From Halomarinibacterium sp041392125 (GTDB taxonomy: Bacteria > Bacteroidota > Bacteroidia > Flavobacteriales > Flavobacteriaceae), in the NCBI GenBank assembly GCA_041392125.1, contig JAWKMR010000008.1, forward strand, positions 106,820-170,819: a DNA stretch of 64,000 nucleotides. The letters are read 5' to 3'. Every line of letters begins with the position of its first letter. The first letter of the stretch is position 1. Of this stretch, positions 44,269 through 53,892 are shown piece by piece. A program made the position numbers and the translations under genes. The notes beneath the pieces are model-generated. The model had not been told where the DNA came from. It saw only the letters and a program-made list of their open reading frames with translations, and did no database searches.

Positions 44269-44329
44269 TGCAATTTACAAACATTTGTTAAAGAAGTTAA
44301 AAGTCTTTGCTATTTTTACAAAGTACCGT

Positions 44330-47242
44330 ATGACTCACGCATTAACCCTTTTTTCAGAAACTTTCGAAGGCGATTTTCACTTCGACAGTCTTCATTTGCA
44401 ATTGTATGCTACCGATGCTTCGGTGTATCGAAAGCTACCCTTGGCAGTAGCTTTTCCAAAGACCGAGAAAGCCATTCAGCAATTATTACAATTTGCCAAG
44501 GAGCAAAAAACCTCCATCATTCCAAGAACGGCAGGTACATCTTTGGCAGGGCAGTGTGTAGGCGAGGGGATTGTAGTGGATGTGTCCCGATACTTTACTC
44601 AAATAGGTTCTGTAAATACCGAAAAGAAAACCGTTACTGTGCAACCCGGAGTAATCCGCGACGAGTTAAATTCCTATTTAGCGCCTTACGGACTTTTTTT
44701 TGCCCCCAACACCTCTACCAGCAACCGATGTATGATCGGGGGAATGGTAGGTAATAACAGTAGTGGTACTACCTCTATACGGTATGGCGTTACCCGAGAT
44801 AAAGTGCTATCGCTAAAAACAATACTCTCGAATGGGGAAGTGGTAACCTTTTCAGCACTTTCTTCAGAAGCACTGCAAGAAAAAACCCGTCAAGACTCGT
44901 TTGAAGGGCGAATTTATAAGGAACTCTATGAATCACTGACTCCTGAAGCAGTACAGCAAGAAATACAAAAGGAGTTTCCCAAGGCGAGTATTCATCGTAG
45001 AAATACGGGCTATGCCATAGATGCCTTGCTGGATTCCAACGTATTTGATAAGGCCAACAACAACCCTTTTAATCTCTGTAAGCTCCTCTGCGGCAGCGAG
45101 GGAACCCTTGCCTTTACCACAGAAATTACACTCCAGTTAGACGACCTTCCTCCGCCACACACCGCCATGATGGCTACCCAGTACAGCAGCATGAATGCCT
45201 GTATGCAGGATGTTGTGGTGGCTATGCAGCACCACTTGTACACTTGCGAATTGATGGACGATGTCATTCTGGGCTGTACCGAAAAGAATGCCATGTATCA
45301 GCCCTATCGCTTCTTTATTGAAGGCACTCCTAAGGCGGTGCTTTTGCTAGAACTTCGGGATGCTACGCCAGAAGGACTGGAAACACAAATTAGACAACTG
45401 CAACAACGCCTTTCTGAAAGTGGTTTTAGCGATACCCAAACCGTATTACGAGGAGAAGAAATTACCATGGCGCTAGAGCTACGGAAAGCAGGGTTGGGGC
45501 TACTTGGGAATATGGTAGGCGACCGTAAAGCCGTAGCCTGTATTGAGGATACCGCCGTAACACTGGAGGATCTACCGGCCTATATTGCCGATTTCAGTAA
45601 ATTGATGCAGGATTTTGGTCAGGAAGCCGTGTACTACGCCCATGCAGGGGCAGGAGAATTGCATTTGCGCCCTATACTGAATCTCAAAAAAGAAAGCGAC
45701 GTAGCCCTCTTTCGGGAAATTACTACCCAAGTGGCGGCCTTGGTAAAACGTTATGGGGGATCGCTTTCGGGAGAGCATGGCGATGGTATTGTACGCGCCG
45801 AATTCCTGAAAAGCCAGATAGGAGAGGCTAATTATACCTTACTTAGACGCATTAAAAACACCTTTGACCCTCACAATCTCTTTAACCCCGGCAAGATTAC
45901 CGATGCCTGGCCCATGGATGCAAGTCTGCGTACTCATACTCTTAATGCAAACCCGCAACCCAAAACATTCCTAAATTTTGATGATTCGCAGGGACTCTTG
46001 CGCCTTTCCGAAAAATGTAATGGGAGTGCCGATTGCCGTAAAACGGAGCAAAGTAGTGGCATGCTTTGCCCCAGTTATCACGCTACTCGAAATGAGAAAG
46101 ACACTACCCGAGGTCGTGCTAATGTATTGCGAGAATTATTAGGTCAAGAATCGGGCTCTATAGACTATACCGCTCAAGCCGTACAGGAAGCCTTTGCCTT
46201 ATGTGTGGGTTGTAAAGCCTGTGCTAGTGAGTGCCCCAGTAATGTAGATATGGCCACCGCTAAAATGGAGGTGCTGTACCAGCAACAATTACAGCAAAAA
46301 CCATCAAGAGCCACACGGTTGTTAGGAAAAAGCAGTTACCATACCCGGCAAGCAGCAGAATACCCCCGATTGGCAAATTTCCTGTTTAAGAACTCTCTCA
46401 CTAGTGCATTCATAAAAAAATACAGTGGGATAGCTCCCCAACGAAGCTTGCCTTTAATTTCTACTAAAAGTTTTGATAAGGCATTTCAACCAAAACAATA
46501 CCAGGTAGTTAAACAAAATAAAAGTGTGGTATTGCTGGTAGATGAGTTTAGTAACTATCTGGAAGCAGACATTGCGGAGGATGCCTACCAATTACTCCGC
46601 GGTTTAGGTTACGATGTAGCGCTGGTAACAACCTTAAACAGTGCCCGTGCCTTGTTAAGCAAAGGCTTTTTAAAGGAGGCCAAGCAAGAAATAGATGTTA
46701 ATATTGCCCACTTAGCACAGCAAGTAAATGAACACACCCCCTTATTGGGAATAGAACCCTCGGCCATATTAGGTTTTCGGGATGAATACTTGCGGCTGGC
46801 AAGCGATGTTGTTGCCGCTCAAAAGATTGCGAAGTATAGCCTGTTAATAGAGGAGTTTTTAGCGCAAGAAACCCAAGCGGGTAGGATAGGACCCCAACAC
46901 TTTACCCAAGAACCCCTAACGTTAAAAGTGCATGTACACTGCCATCAGAAGGCACTAAGCAACCAAAAAGTAACCTTTGATGTGCTGAACCTGCCTGTAA
47001 ATTACACCCCTACTTTAATCCCCTCGGGCTGTTGCGGGATGGCAGGGAGCTTTGGGTACGAGCAGGAACACTATGCGGTAAGCATGCAAATTGCAGAGTT
47101 AAAACTACTCCCTGCCATTCGAAAGGCTTCCGAAGAGATTGTGATCGTGGCCAATGGCACCAGTTGCCGTCACCAGATCAAAGACGGAACAGGTAGGGTA
47201 GCCGTGCATCCGGTAACGGTGCTGCGAAGGGCTTTGGTGTAA
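44330..47242 (+). CDS. FAD-linked oxidase fused to HdrD-like iron-sulfur domains (D-2-hydroxyacid dehydrogenase type)
   Basis: 970 residues from the ATG at 44330 (MTHALTLFSETFEGDFHFDS); a start at 44285 would add 15 unusual residues. Residues about 30-270 are the FAD-binding 4 domain (IIPRTAGTSLAGQCVG, GGMVGNNSSGTTSIRYG) and about 280-530 the oxidase cap (HAGAGELHLRPILNLK, GEHGDGIVRAEFL). The C-terminal half is iron-sulfur: CNGSADCRK, Cys625/628/631/635 (CVGCKACASECP) and Cys901-Cys902 (SGCCGMAGSFG). This resembles D-lactate and D-2-hydroxyglutarate dehydrogenases fused with their electron-transfer subunit. The substrate is not fixed. Stands alone. Confidence 0.9.
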   Translation: MTHALTLFSETFEGDFHFDSLHLQLYATDASVYRKLPLAVAFPKTEKAIQQLLQFAKEQKTSIIPRTAGTSLAGQCVGEGIVVDVSRYFTQIGSVNTEKKTVTVQPGVIRDELNSYLAPYGLFFAPNTSTSNRCMIGGMVGNNSSGTTSIRYGVTRDKVLSLKTILSNGEVVTFSALSSEALQEKTRQDSFEGRIYKELYESLTPEAVQQEIQKEFPKASIHRRNTGYAIDALLDSNVFDKANNNPFNLCKLLCGSEGTLAFTTEITLQLDDLPPPHTAMMATQYSSMNACMQDVVVAMQHHLYTCELMDDVILGCTEKNAMYQPYRFFIEGTPKAVLLLELRDATPEGLETQIRQLQQRLSESGFSDTQTVLRGEEITMALELRKAGLGLLGNMVGDRKAVACIEDTAVTLEDLPAYIADFSKLMQDFGQEAVYYAHAGAGELHLRPILNLKKESDVALFREITTQVAALVKRYGGSLSGEHGDGIVRAEFLKSQIGEANYTLLRRIKNTFDPHNLFNPGKITDAWPMDASLRTHTLNANPQPKTFLNFDDSQGLLRLSEKCNGSADCRKTEQSSGMLCPSYHATRNEKDTTRGRANVLRELLGQESGSIDYTAQAVQEAFALCVGCKACASECPSNVDMATAKMEVLYQQQLQQKPSRATRLLGKSSYHTRQAAEYPRLANFLFKNSLTSAFIKKYSGIAPQRSLPLISTKSFDKAFQPKQYQVVKQNKSVVLLVDEFSNYLEADIAEDAYQLLRGLGYDVALVTTLNSARALLSKGFLKEAKQEIDVNIAHLAQQVNEHTPLLGIEPSAILGFRDEYLRLASDVVAAQKIAKYSLLIEEFLAQETQAGRIGPQHFTQEPLTLKVHVHCHQKALSNQKVTFDVLNLPVNYTPTLIPSGCCGMAGSFGYEQEHYAVSMQIAELKLLPAIRKASEEIVIVANGTSCRHQIKDGTGRVAVHPVTVLRRALV

Positions 47243-47391
47243 ATTTTTTTGATGCAAAATCAAATAAAGAAAGATTGAAGACTTCATATTAATGACACCT
47301 TTATTCAAACCACCAAGAACACAATACCTAAAAAAATCTCAAACTCCAAATATACCTTAGACTTAAACTGGGCTTTACTTTTAAAGCTGTA

Positions 47392-48279
47392 TTAGAACTT
47401 ACTAAATGCCGAAAGCATGTTAGGCAACACATCTAAAACATCAGCATCTGATTCTTCTAAAATAACTTGTGTTCGTTCATTAGAATAATAATGAAGCCTC
47501 CATTTTTCGTGGTGGTACTCAAGTGCCGTTAAATTTTCAATCCAATCTCCACTATTCAAATAAGTTGTTTCTCCTTTAACCGTTGTAACTTTTCGAATTT
47601 CCGGTTGGTGAATATGTCCACAGACCACATAATCAAATTCATTTTCAATAGCAAGTTCAGTCGCCGTAGCTTCAAAATCACTAATAAATTTTACTGCCCC
47701 CTTTACACTATTCTTAATCTTTTTGGAAAGAGAGTATTTTTCACGCCCAAGTTTCACCAAAATAATATTAATAAAGCGGTTAAAGAGAATAAGCAAATCG
47801 TACCCCCAACCCCCCATTTTGGCGACCCATTTTGTATGTTGTATAGATGCATCAAATACATCGCCGTGAAAAAACCAGGCCTTTTTTCCATCAAGATTAA
47901 GTACTAGCTTATCGAGAATATAAATATTTCCCATTTTAGTATCGCTAAAACGGCGCAACTTTTCGTCGTGGTTTCCGGTAATATAATATACTTTGGTTCC
48001 TTTTGCAGCCAGCGCAAATATCTTTTTTATGACCAGCAAATGTGATTTAGGAAAATATCGCTTTCGGAATTGCCAGATATCAAAAATATCTCCGTTTAAA
48101 ATAAGCTTCTTGGGCTTTACCGAATTTAAATAATGGAGTAATTCTTTTGCATGGCAACCATAGGTTCCCAAGTGGATATCGGACAGGACAACAATATCAA
48201 GCTTACGTTTCAAGTAGGTATATTCTAATGCAAAGAACTTAAAACAAAGCAACTTCTGTATTACGCCAATATTACGCAT
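47392..48279 (-). CDS. LpxH-like UDP-2,3-diacylglucosamine diphosphatase / calcineurin-like phosphoesterase
   Basis: 295 residues from the ATG; an in-frame TTG at 48213 (MKRKLDIVVLSDIHLGTYG) gives 273 residues and matches the usual start better, since the first 22 residues look foreign to the fold. Metal motifs: VLSDIHLG, LILNGDIFDIW, YITGNHDE, WFFHGDVFD and VVCGHIHQPE, the five calcineurin-like blocks in LpxH-like order. LpxH removes UMP from UDP-diacylglucosamine in lipid A synthesis. Bacteroidota have several such paralogues, so the exact substrate is inferred. Divergent from aroC. Confidence 0.85.
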   Translation of the reverse strand: MRNIGVIQKLLCFKFFALEYTYLKRKLDIVVLSDIHLGTYGCHAKELLHYLNSVKPKKLILNGDIFDIWQFRKRYFPKSHLLVIKKIFALAAKGTKVYYITGNHDEKLRRFSDTKMGNIYILDKLVLNLDGKKAWFFHGDVFDASIQHTKWVAKMGGWGYDLLILFNRFINIILVKLGREKYSLSKKIKNSVKGAVKFISDFEATATELAIENEFDYVVCGHIHQPEIRKVTTVKGETTYLNSGDWIENLTALEYHHEKWRLHYYSNERTQVILEESDADVLDVLPNMLSAFSKF

Positions 48280-48386
48280 TGATTATAAAATGTTTATGGA
48301 ATTGGATGAAGTGTTTCAAAAATATTACCAACACCGTTCCTTTTTGTTTCTGTATATTTACGGAAAATAGAAACACTTTTTTGTCT

Positions 48387-49451
48387 ATGGCTGGAAACAC
48401 CTTTGGAACCTTATTTAAACTAACCACTTTTGGTGAATCGCACGGTAATGTGATAGGAGGTATTATTGAAGGATGCCCGGCAGGACTATCCTTGAATTTT
48501 GAAGCCATAGAGGACGAAATGCAACGTCGTAAACCGGGACAATCGGCTATTGTTACTCAGCGGAAAGAAGAAGATAAAGTTACTTTTCTTTCCGGAATTT
48601 TTGAGGGAAAAACGACCGGAACACCTATTGGCTTTGTGATCGAGAATACCAATCAAAAATCGAATGATTACAGCCACATAAAAGACGTGTACCGCCCCTC
48701 TCATGCCGACCGTACCTACGATAAAAAATATGGCATTCGAGATTACCGAGGCGGGGGGCGTTCTTCCGCAAGGGAAACCGCTTGTAGGGTTGCAGCAGGA
48801 GCTATTGCTAAGCAGTTATTGTCTAAAATTAAGATTACAGCCTATGTTTCTGCAGTCGGAACACTACAATTAGATAGCGACTATAAAACATTGGACTTTT
48901 CAGAAATTGAAAACAATCCAGTACGATGTCCCGATCGTATTATGTCCGTAAAAATGGAAAGCTATATTAAACAAGTTCGAAAGGAAGGGGATACCGTTGG
49001 CGGTAAAGTAACTTGTGTGATACAAAACGTACCCATGGGTCTGGGAGAACCAGTATTCGATAAATTGCATGCCCAACTGGGAAAAGCCATGCTTTCCATT
49101 AATGCTGTAAAAGGATTTGAATACGGAAGTGGTTTTGCAGGCACTCAGTTAAAAGGGAGTGAACATAACGATTTATTTAATGCGGACGGCAGTACTCAAA
49201 CCAATTATAGCGGTGGAGTACAAGGGGGTATTAGTAATGGGGAAGATATTTATTTTACCGTGGCTTTTAAACCCGTGGCTACCCTTATGCAGGAGCAAGA
49301 AACCATAGACGCAAAGGGTAATACCTTAGCAATGCAAGGAAAAGGCAGACACGATCCCTGTGTAGTTCCCCGTGCGGTTCCTATTGTAGAAGCTATGGCT
49401 GCTTTGGTGTTGGCCGACTTTTACTTACTGAATAAAATTTCAAAAATTTAA
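48387..49451 (+). CDS. aroC: Chorismate synthase
   Basis: The ATG at 48387 starts MAGNTFGTLFKLTTFGESHG, the family N-terminus, giving 354 residues; an in-frame start at 48279 adds 36 spurious residues. Signatures are GESHGNVIGGIIEGCPAG, RDYRGGGRSSARETACRVAAGA and RHDPCVVPRAVPIVEAM. It makes chorismate from EPSP with reduced FMN, the last step of the shikimate pathway. Other aro genes are not near. The dicarboxylate symporter follows by ten bases. Confidence 0.97.
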   Translation: MAGNTFGTLFKLTTFGESHGNVIGGIIEGCPAGLSLNFEAIEDEMQRRKPGQSAIVTQRKEEDKVTFLSGIFEGKTTGTPIGFVIENTNQKSNDYSHIKDVYRPSHADRTYDKKYGIRDYRGGGRSSARETACRVAAGAIAKQLLSKIKITAYVSAVGTLQLDSDYKTLDFSEIENNPVRCPDRIMSVKMESYIKQVRKEGDTVGGKVTCVIQNVPMGLGEPVFDKLHAQLGKAMLSINAVKGFEYGSGFAGTQLKGSEHNDLFNADGSTQTNYSGGVQGGISNGEDIYFTVAFKPVATLMQEQETIDAKGNTLAMQGKGRHDPCVVPRAVPIVEAMAALVLADFYLLNKISKI

Positions 49452-49461
49452 AATTCTATAT

Positions 49462-50766
49462 ATGAAGAAATTAGCATTACACTGGCAAATTCTTTTAGGA
49501 ATGGTATTAGGGGTGGTGGTGGCCCTTGTTCTAAACACTTTTTCTTGGGGCCCCGGATTTATTGGAGATTGGGTAAAACCTTTTGGAACCTTATTTATTA
49601 ATGCACTGAAACTAATAGCTGTACCGCTTATTTTGGCCTCCCTTATTAAAGGAGTCTCCGATTTAAAAGATATTTCTAGCCTTTCCAAAATGGGATTAAG
49701 AACCATTACAACTTATGTAATCACAACTGTTTTAGCGGTTTCTATTGGACTTATGATTGTAAATATCATCCAACCCGGCAGCAGTATATCGGAAGATACT
49801 CGTAACGAATTAGTAGAAGCTTATGGTGGTGAAGCTGCTATGCGACAGGAACAAGCTGCTAAACAGAAGGAAGCAGGACCTCTGCAGGCTTTAGTAGATA
49901 TTGTGCCTGATAATATTATTGGTGCTTCAGCCAACAATAAAAATATGTTACAAGTTATTTTCTTTGCCATTTTCTTTGGAATTGGTCTTATTCTCATTCC
50001 TGAAAAAACAGCAAAACCGGTAAAAGATTTCTTTGATGGCTTTAATGAAGTGATACTAAAAATGATTGATCTCATTATGCTGGCTGCTCCCTATGGGGTC
50101 TTTGCATTGTTAGCTGCATTAGTTGTAGAAGCCCCAAGTGCAGATCTCTTTGCAGCTTTAGGGATGTACGCGCTAAGCGTGGTAATAGGACTAATTTTAA
50201 TGATTGGGGTGTACTTACTTTTAGTCTGGGTTTTTACCAAAAAATCACCAAAATTTTTCCTCAACGGTATGGCTCCTGCACAGCTTTTAGCTTTTTCTAC
50301 GAGTAGTAGTGCAGCAACATTGCCAGTTACCATGGAGCGAGTAGAAGAACATTTAGGAGTTAAAAAGGAAGTAACCAGTTTTGTATTACCCATAGGAGCA
50401 ACCATTAATATGGACGGAACTAGTTTATATCAAGCAGTAGCAGCTGTTTTTATTGCTCAAGCTTTCGGAATGGATCTCTCCTTGGGCGCCCAATTAGGAA
50501 TTATTGTGACAGCTACCTTAGCTTCAATTGGTTCTGCAGCTGTTCCCGGAGCAGGCATGGTCATGCTGGTGATAGTATTGGCACAAGCAGGTATTCCTGA
50601 AGCAGGATTAGCTCTAATCTTTGCCGTGGACAGACCCCTCGATATGTGTCGAACCGTAGTAAATGTTACAGGAGATGCCACAGTTTCTATGATGGTGGCA
50701 AAGAGCCAAGGAAAATTAGGGGATCCACACGTAAAGAATTGGGATGATAATTATACGACTCAATAA
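49462..50766 (+). CDS. Dicarboxylate/amino acid:cation symporter (DAACS/SDF family)
   Basis: 434 residues, many hydrophobic helices. The serine-rich reentrant loop STSSSAATLP (about 277-286) and the NMDGTSLYQ motif (about 316-324) are the substrate-binding hairpins of GltPh/GltP-type transporters; AVDRPLDMCRTVVNVTGDA near residue 395 binds substrate. It takes up glutamate, aspartate or C4-dicarboxylates with sodium or protons. An insertion of about 50 residues around 105-150 (EAYGGEAAMRQEQAAKQKEAG) lies between early helices. Probably in one unit with aroC. Confidence 0.95.
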   Translation: MKKLALHWQILLGMVLGVVVALVLNTFSWGPGFIGDWVKPFGTLFINALKLIAVPLILASLIKGVSDLKDISSLSKMGLRTITTYVITTVLAVSIGLMIVNIIQPGSSISEDTRNELVEAYGGEAAMRQEQAAKQKEAGPLQALVDIVPDNIIGASANNKNMLQVIFFAIFFGIGLILIPEKTAKPVKDFFDGFNEVILKMIDLIMLAAPYGVFALLAALVVEAPSADLFAALGMYALSVVIGLILMIGVYLLLVWVFTKKSPKFFLNGMAPAQLLAFSTSSSAATLPVTMERVEEHLGVKKEVTSFVLPIGATINMDGTSLYQAVAAVFIAQAFGMDLSLGAQLGIIVTATLASIGSAAVPGAGMVMLVIVLAQAGIPEAGLALIFAVDRPLDMCRTVVNVTGDATVSMMVAKSQGKLGDPHVKNWDDNYTTQ

Positions 50767-50837
50767 GTTTTCATCCCTAAATAGTAGTTTATACTATTCT
50801 ATAAGAATTAGTATATTTATTTTCTAAACCACCCATT

Positions 50838-51866
50838 ATGAATGTTTGCTTCATTATGTATCCTTGGCAGGAAATGAATCCTGAAGATGATAGTACCCTA
50901 GCCATGATTCACGAATTTGTAAAAAGAGGACACGGAATGGCTATTACCACGCCGGCCAATTTAACCATTCGCGACAGTGTAGCGTTTGCTTTTTGCCGTT
51001 GTGTGACCCGAAAAGAGAAAATACCCAATTCCTTAAAATCCTTTCACGCCAAAACCGAATTTTACGATGAAATGCTACCCTTAGCAGGATTTGATGTTAT
51101 TGTACTACGAAGCAATCCGCCGTTGGATATGATCATGCTCAACTTTCTGGATAGCGTAAAAGATGATGTATTTATTATGAACGATCTGGACGGAATTCGT
51201 AGAGCCAATAATAAATTATATACCGCTGTTTTTGAAAACGAAGACAATAAAATTATTCCGAAGACACACGTAACCAAAAACAAAGAGTACTTAAAGAAAA
51301 TCATTAAAGAAGGACCGGATAAGATGATTTTAAAACCTTTGAATGGTTATGGTGGTTCCGGGGTAATTCTTTTGGAGAAAAGTGCCATGAAAAGTATCAA
51401 CTCCTTATTAGATTTTTATATAGACAATAAAGATGGTACGACCAATTATGTCATTCTTCAGGATTATATTGAGGGAGCAGACCAAGGAGACGTGCGCATT
51501 TTGTTGTTAAACGGAAAACCCATTGGTGCTATGCGGCGCGTACCCGGAGAGGAAGATCACCGCTCTAATGTTAGTGCAGGAGGGCATGTGGAAAAGCATA
51601 CTTTGACGACTCAGGAAAAAGAATTATGTCGTCGCATAGGCCCTAAATTGGTAAAAGACGGACTCTATTTTGTGGGAATTGATGTGATTAACGGAATTCT
51701 TGTTGAGGTGAATGTCATGTCCCCCGGCGGAATTACTTATATGAATCGAGTATATAAAACCCGTATCCAAGAAAAGATTATCGATTTTGTAGAAGATAAG
51801 GTCTTGCAAAGGGTGAATGCTTTTGAACGAAGGAAAAAATTGCGAAAGCATGTAGATGAAGCTTAG
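50838..51866 (+). CDS. Glutathione-synthetase-like ATP-grasp ligase
   Basis: 342 residues. The order of blocks is GshB-like: N-terminal domain (CFIMYPWQEMNPEDDSTLAMI), VIVLRSNPPLD, MNDLDGIRRANNKLYTAVF, then ATP-binding KMILKPLNGYGGSGVILLE, GAMRRVPGEEDHRSNVSAGG and VGIDVINGILVEVNVMSPGGI, where Asp, Glu and Asn bind magnesium. It should form an amide or peptide bond using ATP. No gamma-glutamylcysteine ligase is near and these organisms make bacillithiol, so glutathione is a doubtful product. It is the first gene of the three-gene module with the genes at 51891 and 52723. A 7-5-7 inverted repeat (50780-50798) lies upstream. Confidence 0.88.
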   Translation: MNVCFIMYPWQEMNPEDDSTLAMIHEFVKRGHGMAITTPANLTIRDSVAFAFCRCVTRKEKIPNSLKSFHAKTEFYDEMLPLAGFDVIVLRSNPPLDMIMLNFLDSVKDDVFIMNDLDGIRRANNKLYTAVFENEDNKIIPKTHVTKNKEYLKKIIKEGPDKMILKPLNGYGGSGVILLEKSAMKSINSLLDFYIDNKDGTTNYVILQDYIEGADQGDVRILLLNGKPIGAMRRVPGEEDHRSNVSAGGHVEKHTLTTQEKELCRRIGPKLVKDGLYFVGIDVINGILVEVNVMSPGGITYMNRVYKTRIQEKIIDFVEDKVLQRVNAFERRKKLRKHVDEA

Positions 51867-51890
51867 TAGGATTAGGTATATACAGAAAAT

Positions 51891-52721
51891 ATGGAACGAC
51901 TTTCTATAGAAAAAATAATTGCAAAGATTGATAAAGAGGAACTTTTTGAAGCGGTAGCAGAAGATTATTCGTTTACATTGAAAATTGAAAAATATGTCCA
52001 TTATGTTTGTGGGGCGGTTCATGATGGTCATCAATTCCGAAGAGAATTATGGGACAATTGTTTGCATACCGAATACGATCGCTGGTATGAAGAAGATCCC
52101 TGTACTAAAGAATTTGTAAAATCGCACCCCATAGTACTTGCAGGCTGCGACAGTCGGTTTGAGTATGATTTAAATAGAGACCCGGACAATGCCATTTATG
52201 AAGATGCTTGGGGAAAAAAACTTTGGAAAAGCCCGTTGCCAAAGGAGCAACAAGACAAAAGCCTGCAAAAACATTATCAATTTTATCGTGTGGTGAGTAC
52301 TCTAATTGCCAAACTGGAAGAAAAATTTGGAGTGGTGGTGGTCTATGATATGCACAGTTATAATTGGAAACGATGGGATAGGGAAGTACCCGTCATTAAT
52401 CTGGGGACCGCAAATATTGATAATGAACGCTTCGGAAAATTGGTAGAACAATGGAGGGTTTCCCTTTCTGAATTACAATTACCACATCACATTGAAGCTA
52501 CTTCAAAAATGAATGACACGTTTCAAGGGAATGGATATTTCTTAAAATTTATTACTCAAAACTTTCAGAATACCTTAGTTTTGGCAACAGAGTTTAAAAA
52601 AATCTATTGCGACGAACTCAACCAAGTACTGTTTCCTGAAGTAGTTTCAGCTATAGAAAAACAATTAAGAGACAAAATTCCGCAACACGCCGAAGCCTTT
52701 TACTTAGCGCACAGAAATTAA
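51891..52721 (+). CDS. N-formylglutamate amidohydrolase family enzyme
   Basis: 276 residues. VCGAVHDGHQFRREL gives a metal-binding histidine, HPIVLAGCDSRFEYDLNRD a basic/acidic block, FGVVVVYDMHSYNWKR the second histidine (DxHS), and HIEATSKMNDTFQGNGYFLKF the end motif. The family removes formyl or N-acyl groups from glutamate-type substrates, or cuts peptides through a carboxypeptidase-like fold. It might complete histidine degradation with hutH 46 kb away, but the neighbours argue for a role tied to the ATP-grasp ligase. 24 bases after the ligase, one base before the QEGLA gene. Confidence 0.85.
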   Translation: MERLSIEKIIAKIDKEELFEAVAEDYSFTLKIEKYVHYVCGAVHDGHQFRRELWDNCLHTEYDRWYEEDPCTKEFVKSHPIVLAGCDSRFEYDLNRDPDNAIYEDAWGKKLWKSPLPKEQQDKSLQKHYQFYRVVSTLIAKLEEKFGVVVVYDMHSYNWKRWDREVPVINLGTANIDNERFGKLVEQWRVSLSELQLPHHIEATSKMNDTFQGNGYFLKFITQNFQNTLVLATEFKKIYCDELNQVLFPEVVSAIEKQLRDKIPQHAEAFYLAHRN

Positions 52722-52722
52722 T

Positions 52723-53886
52723 ATGATTACTGCCGAAGATTTTAAAGTTACGTATCCAAATCTTTTCAGGATTGATGCAGAGTTACACCGTTTGGTTCAA
52801 AAAATAGAACTGCTTGATTATATTAACCCTATTAATATTGAACAGGAAAAGAAACACTTTTTTGCATCCCGTTACAATGTAAACCCCAATTTTAAATATA
52901 AGAAGATTGATTTTAATGCCCATAAATTACAGCAGGCATTATTTTCTCAAGATATCGACGCTATTAAAGATGAAGAGACTCGTAACTTTTACAGAGATGT
53001 AATTTATGATTATTCGGGGTTGATTCAGTGCATTGAAACCATCGGGAAAGGCAAACGGTTTTATTTCAACGCACTTAAATCTTTCGGCACTCCTACCGAT
53101 AAAGATGTAGCCAACGCTAGGTTTATTCTTCATTTTAAAGATGAAAAATACAATCAAGAAATGTTCCCTGTTTTTAATGTGGAAGAAGCACAAAATTATT
53201 TCATCGAGTTTTCAAAGAAGTTCAAATTTCAGTATCACGTAAAACTTTCGAACAAAATTTCGGCGGCAGCCATGGTACAAAATAATTCGCAAACCTTAGT
53301 TTTAAAGAAAAACCATCGGTTTAGTGCCAATCAGTTAAAAGTACTCGCTAATCACGAAATTGGAGTACACATGGTGACTACTTTTAATGGGATGAGTCAC
53401 TCGTTGAAAATATTTCATAATGGGTTTCCTAAAAATGTGGAAACACAGGAGGGATTGGCTGTTTTTAGTGAATACATGAGTGGGTGTTTAACACTCTACC
53501 GTTTAAAAGAACTTTCCTATCGGGTACTAGCGGCAGACAGTCTTTTAAATGGACTGGAATTCCGGGAAGCTTTCGATTTATTACACAATCAATACAAGCT
53601 GAATAGGGAAGAGGCCTACAATATCTGCTTGCGCGCATACAGAGGTGGAGGATTTACCAAAGATTACACCTATCTCACCGGGTTGAAAAAAGTGTACAAT
53701 TATTATAAAAAAGGAGAAGATTTAAATGTATTGCTCTCCGGAAAGGTTAATATTTCGCATACAAATCTTATTGAAAAGTGGAAAAGCTGGGGAATGATTT
53801 CTGAAAACCCCTATAAAAACTTCGCCTTTGACACTAACAATAACGAAAATAAAACTATCGATTTTATCCTTGAGAATTTAAAATAA
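52723..53886 (+). CDS. QEGLA-motif (DUF1704/MATCAP-like) zinc metallopeptidase family protein
   Basis: 387 residues. Zinc ligands are His211 and His216 in NHEIGVHMVTTFNG (HExxxH), with Glu243 of the QEGLA motif (242-246) as third ligand and TQEGLAVFSEYMSGCL around it. In databases the family is named flavohemoglobin-expression-modulating; eukaryotic relatives (MATCAP) cut the C-terminal tyrosine from tubulin. A bacterial peptidase acting on protein or peptide C-termini is a reasonable inference. Third gene of the ligase/amidohydrolase/peptidase module, with one untranslated base after the preceding stop. Confidence 0.9.
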   Translation: MITAEDFKVTYPNLFRIDAELHRLVQKIELLDYINPINIEQEKKHFFASRYNVNPNFKYKKIDFNAHKLQQALFSQDIDAIKDEETRNFYRDVIYDYSGLIQCIETIGKGKRFYFNALKSFGTPTDKDVANARFILHFKDEKYNQEMFPVFNVEEAQNYFIEFSKKFKFQYHVKLSNKISAAAMVQNNSQTLVLKKNHRFSANQLKVLANHEIGVHMVTTFNGMSHSLKIFHNGFPKNVETQEGLAVFSEYMSGCLTLYRLKELSYRVLAADSLLNGLEFREAFDLLHNQYKLNREEAYNICLRAYRGGGFTKDYTYLTGLKKVYNYYKKGEDLNVLLSGKVNISHTNLIEKWKSWGMISENPYKNFAFDTNNNENKTIDFILENLK

Positions 53887-53892
53887 AGCGTA

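Noticed and set aside
50838..51866. A complete glutathione pathway
   Set aside because: No gamma-glutamylcysteine ligase is adjacent and bshA suggests bacillithiol instead.
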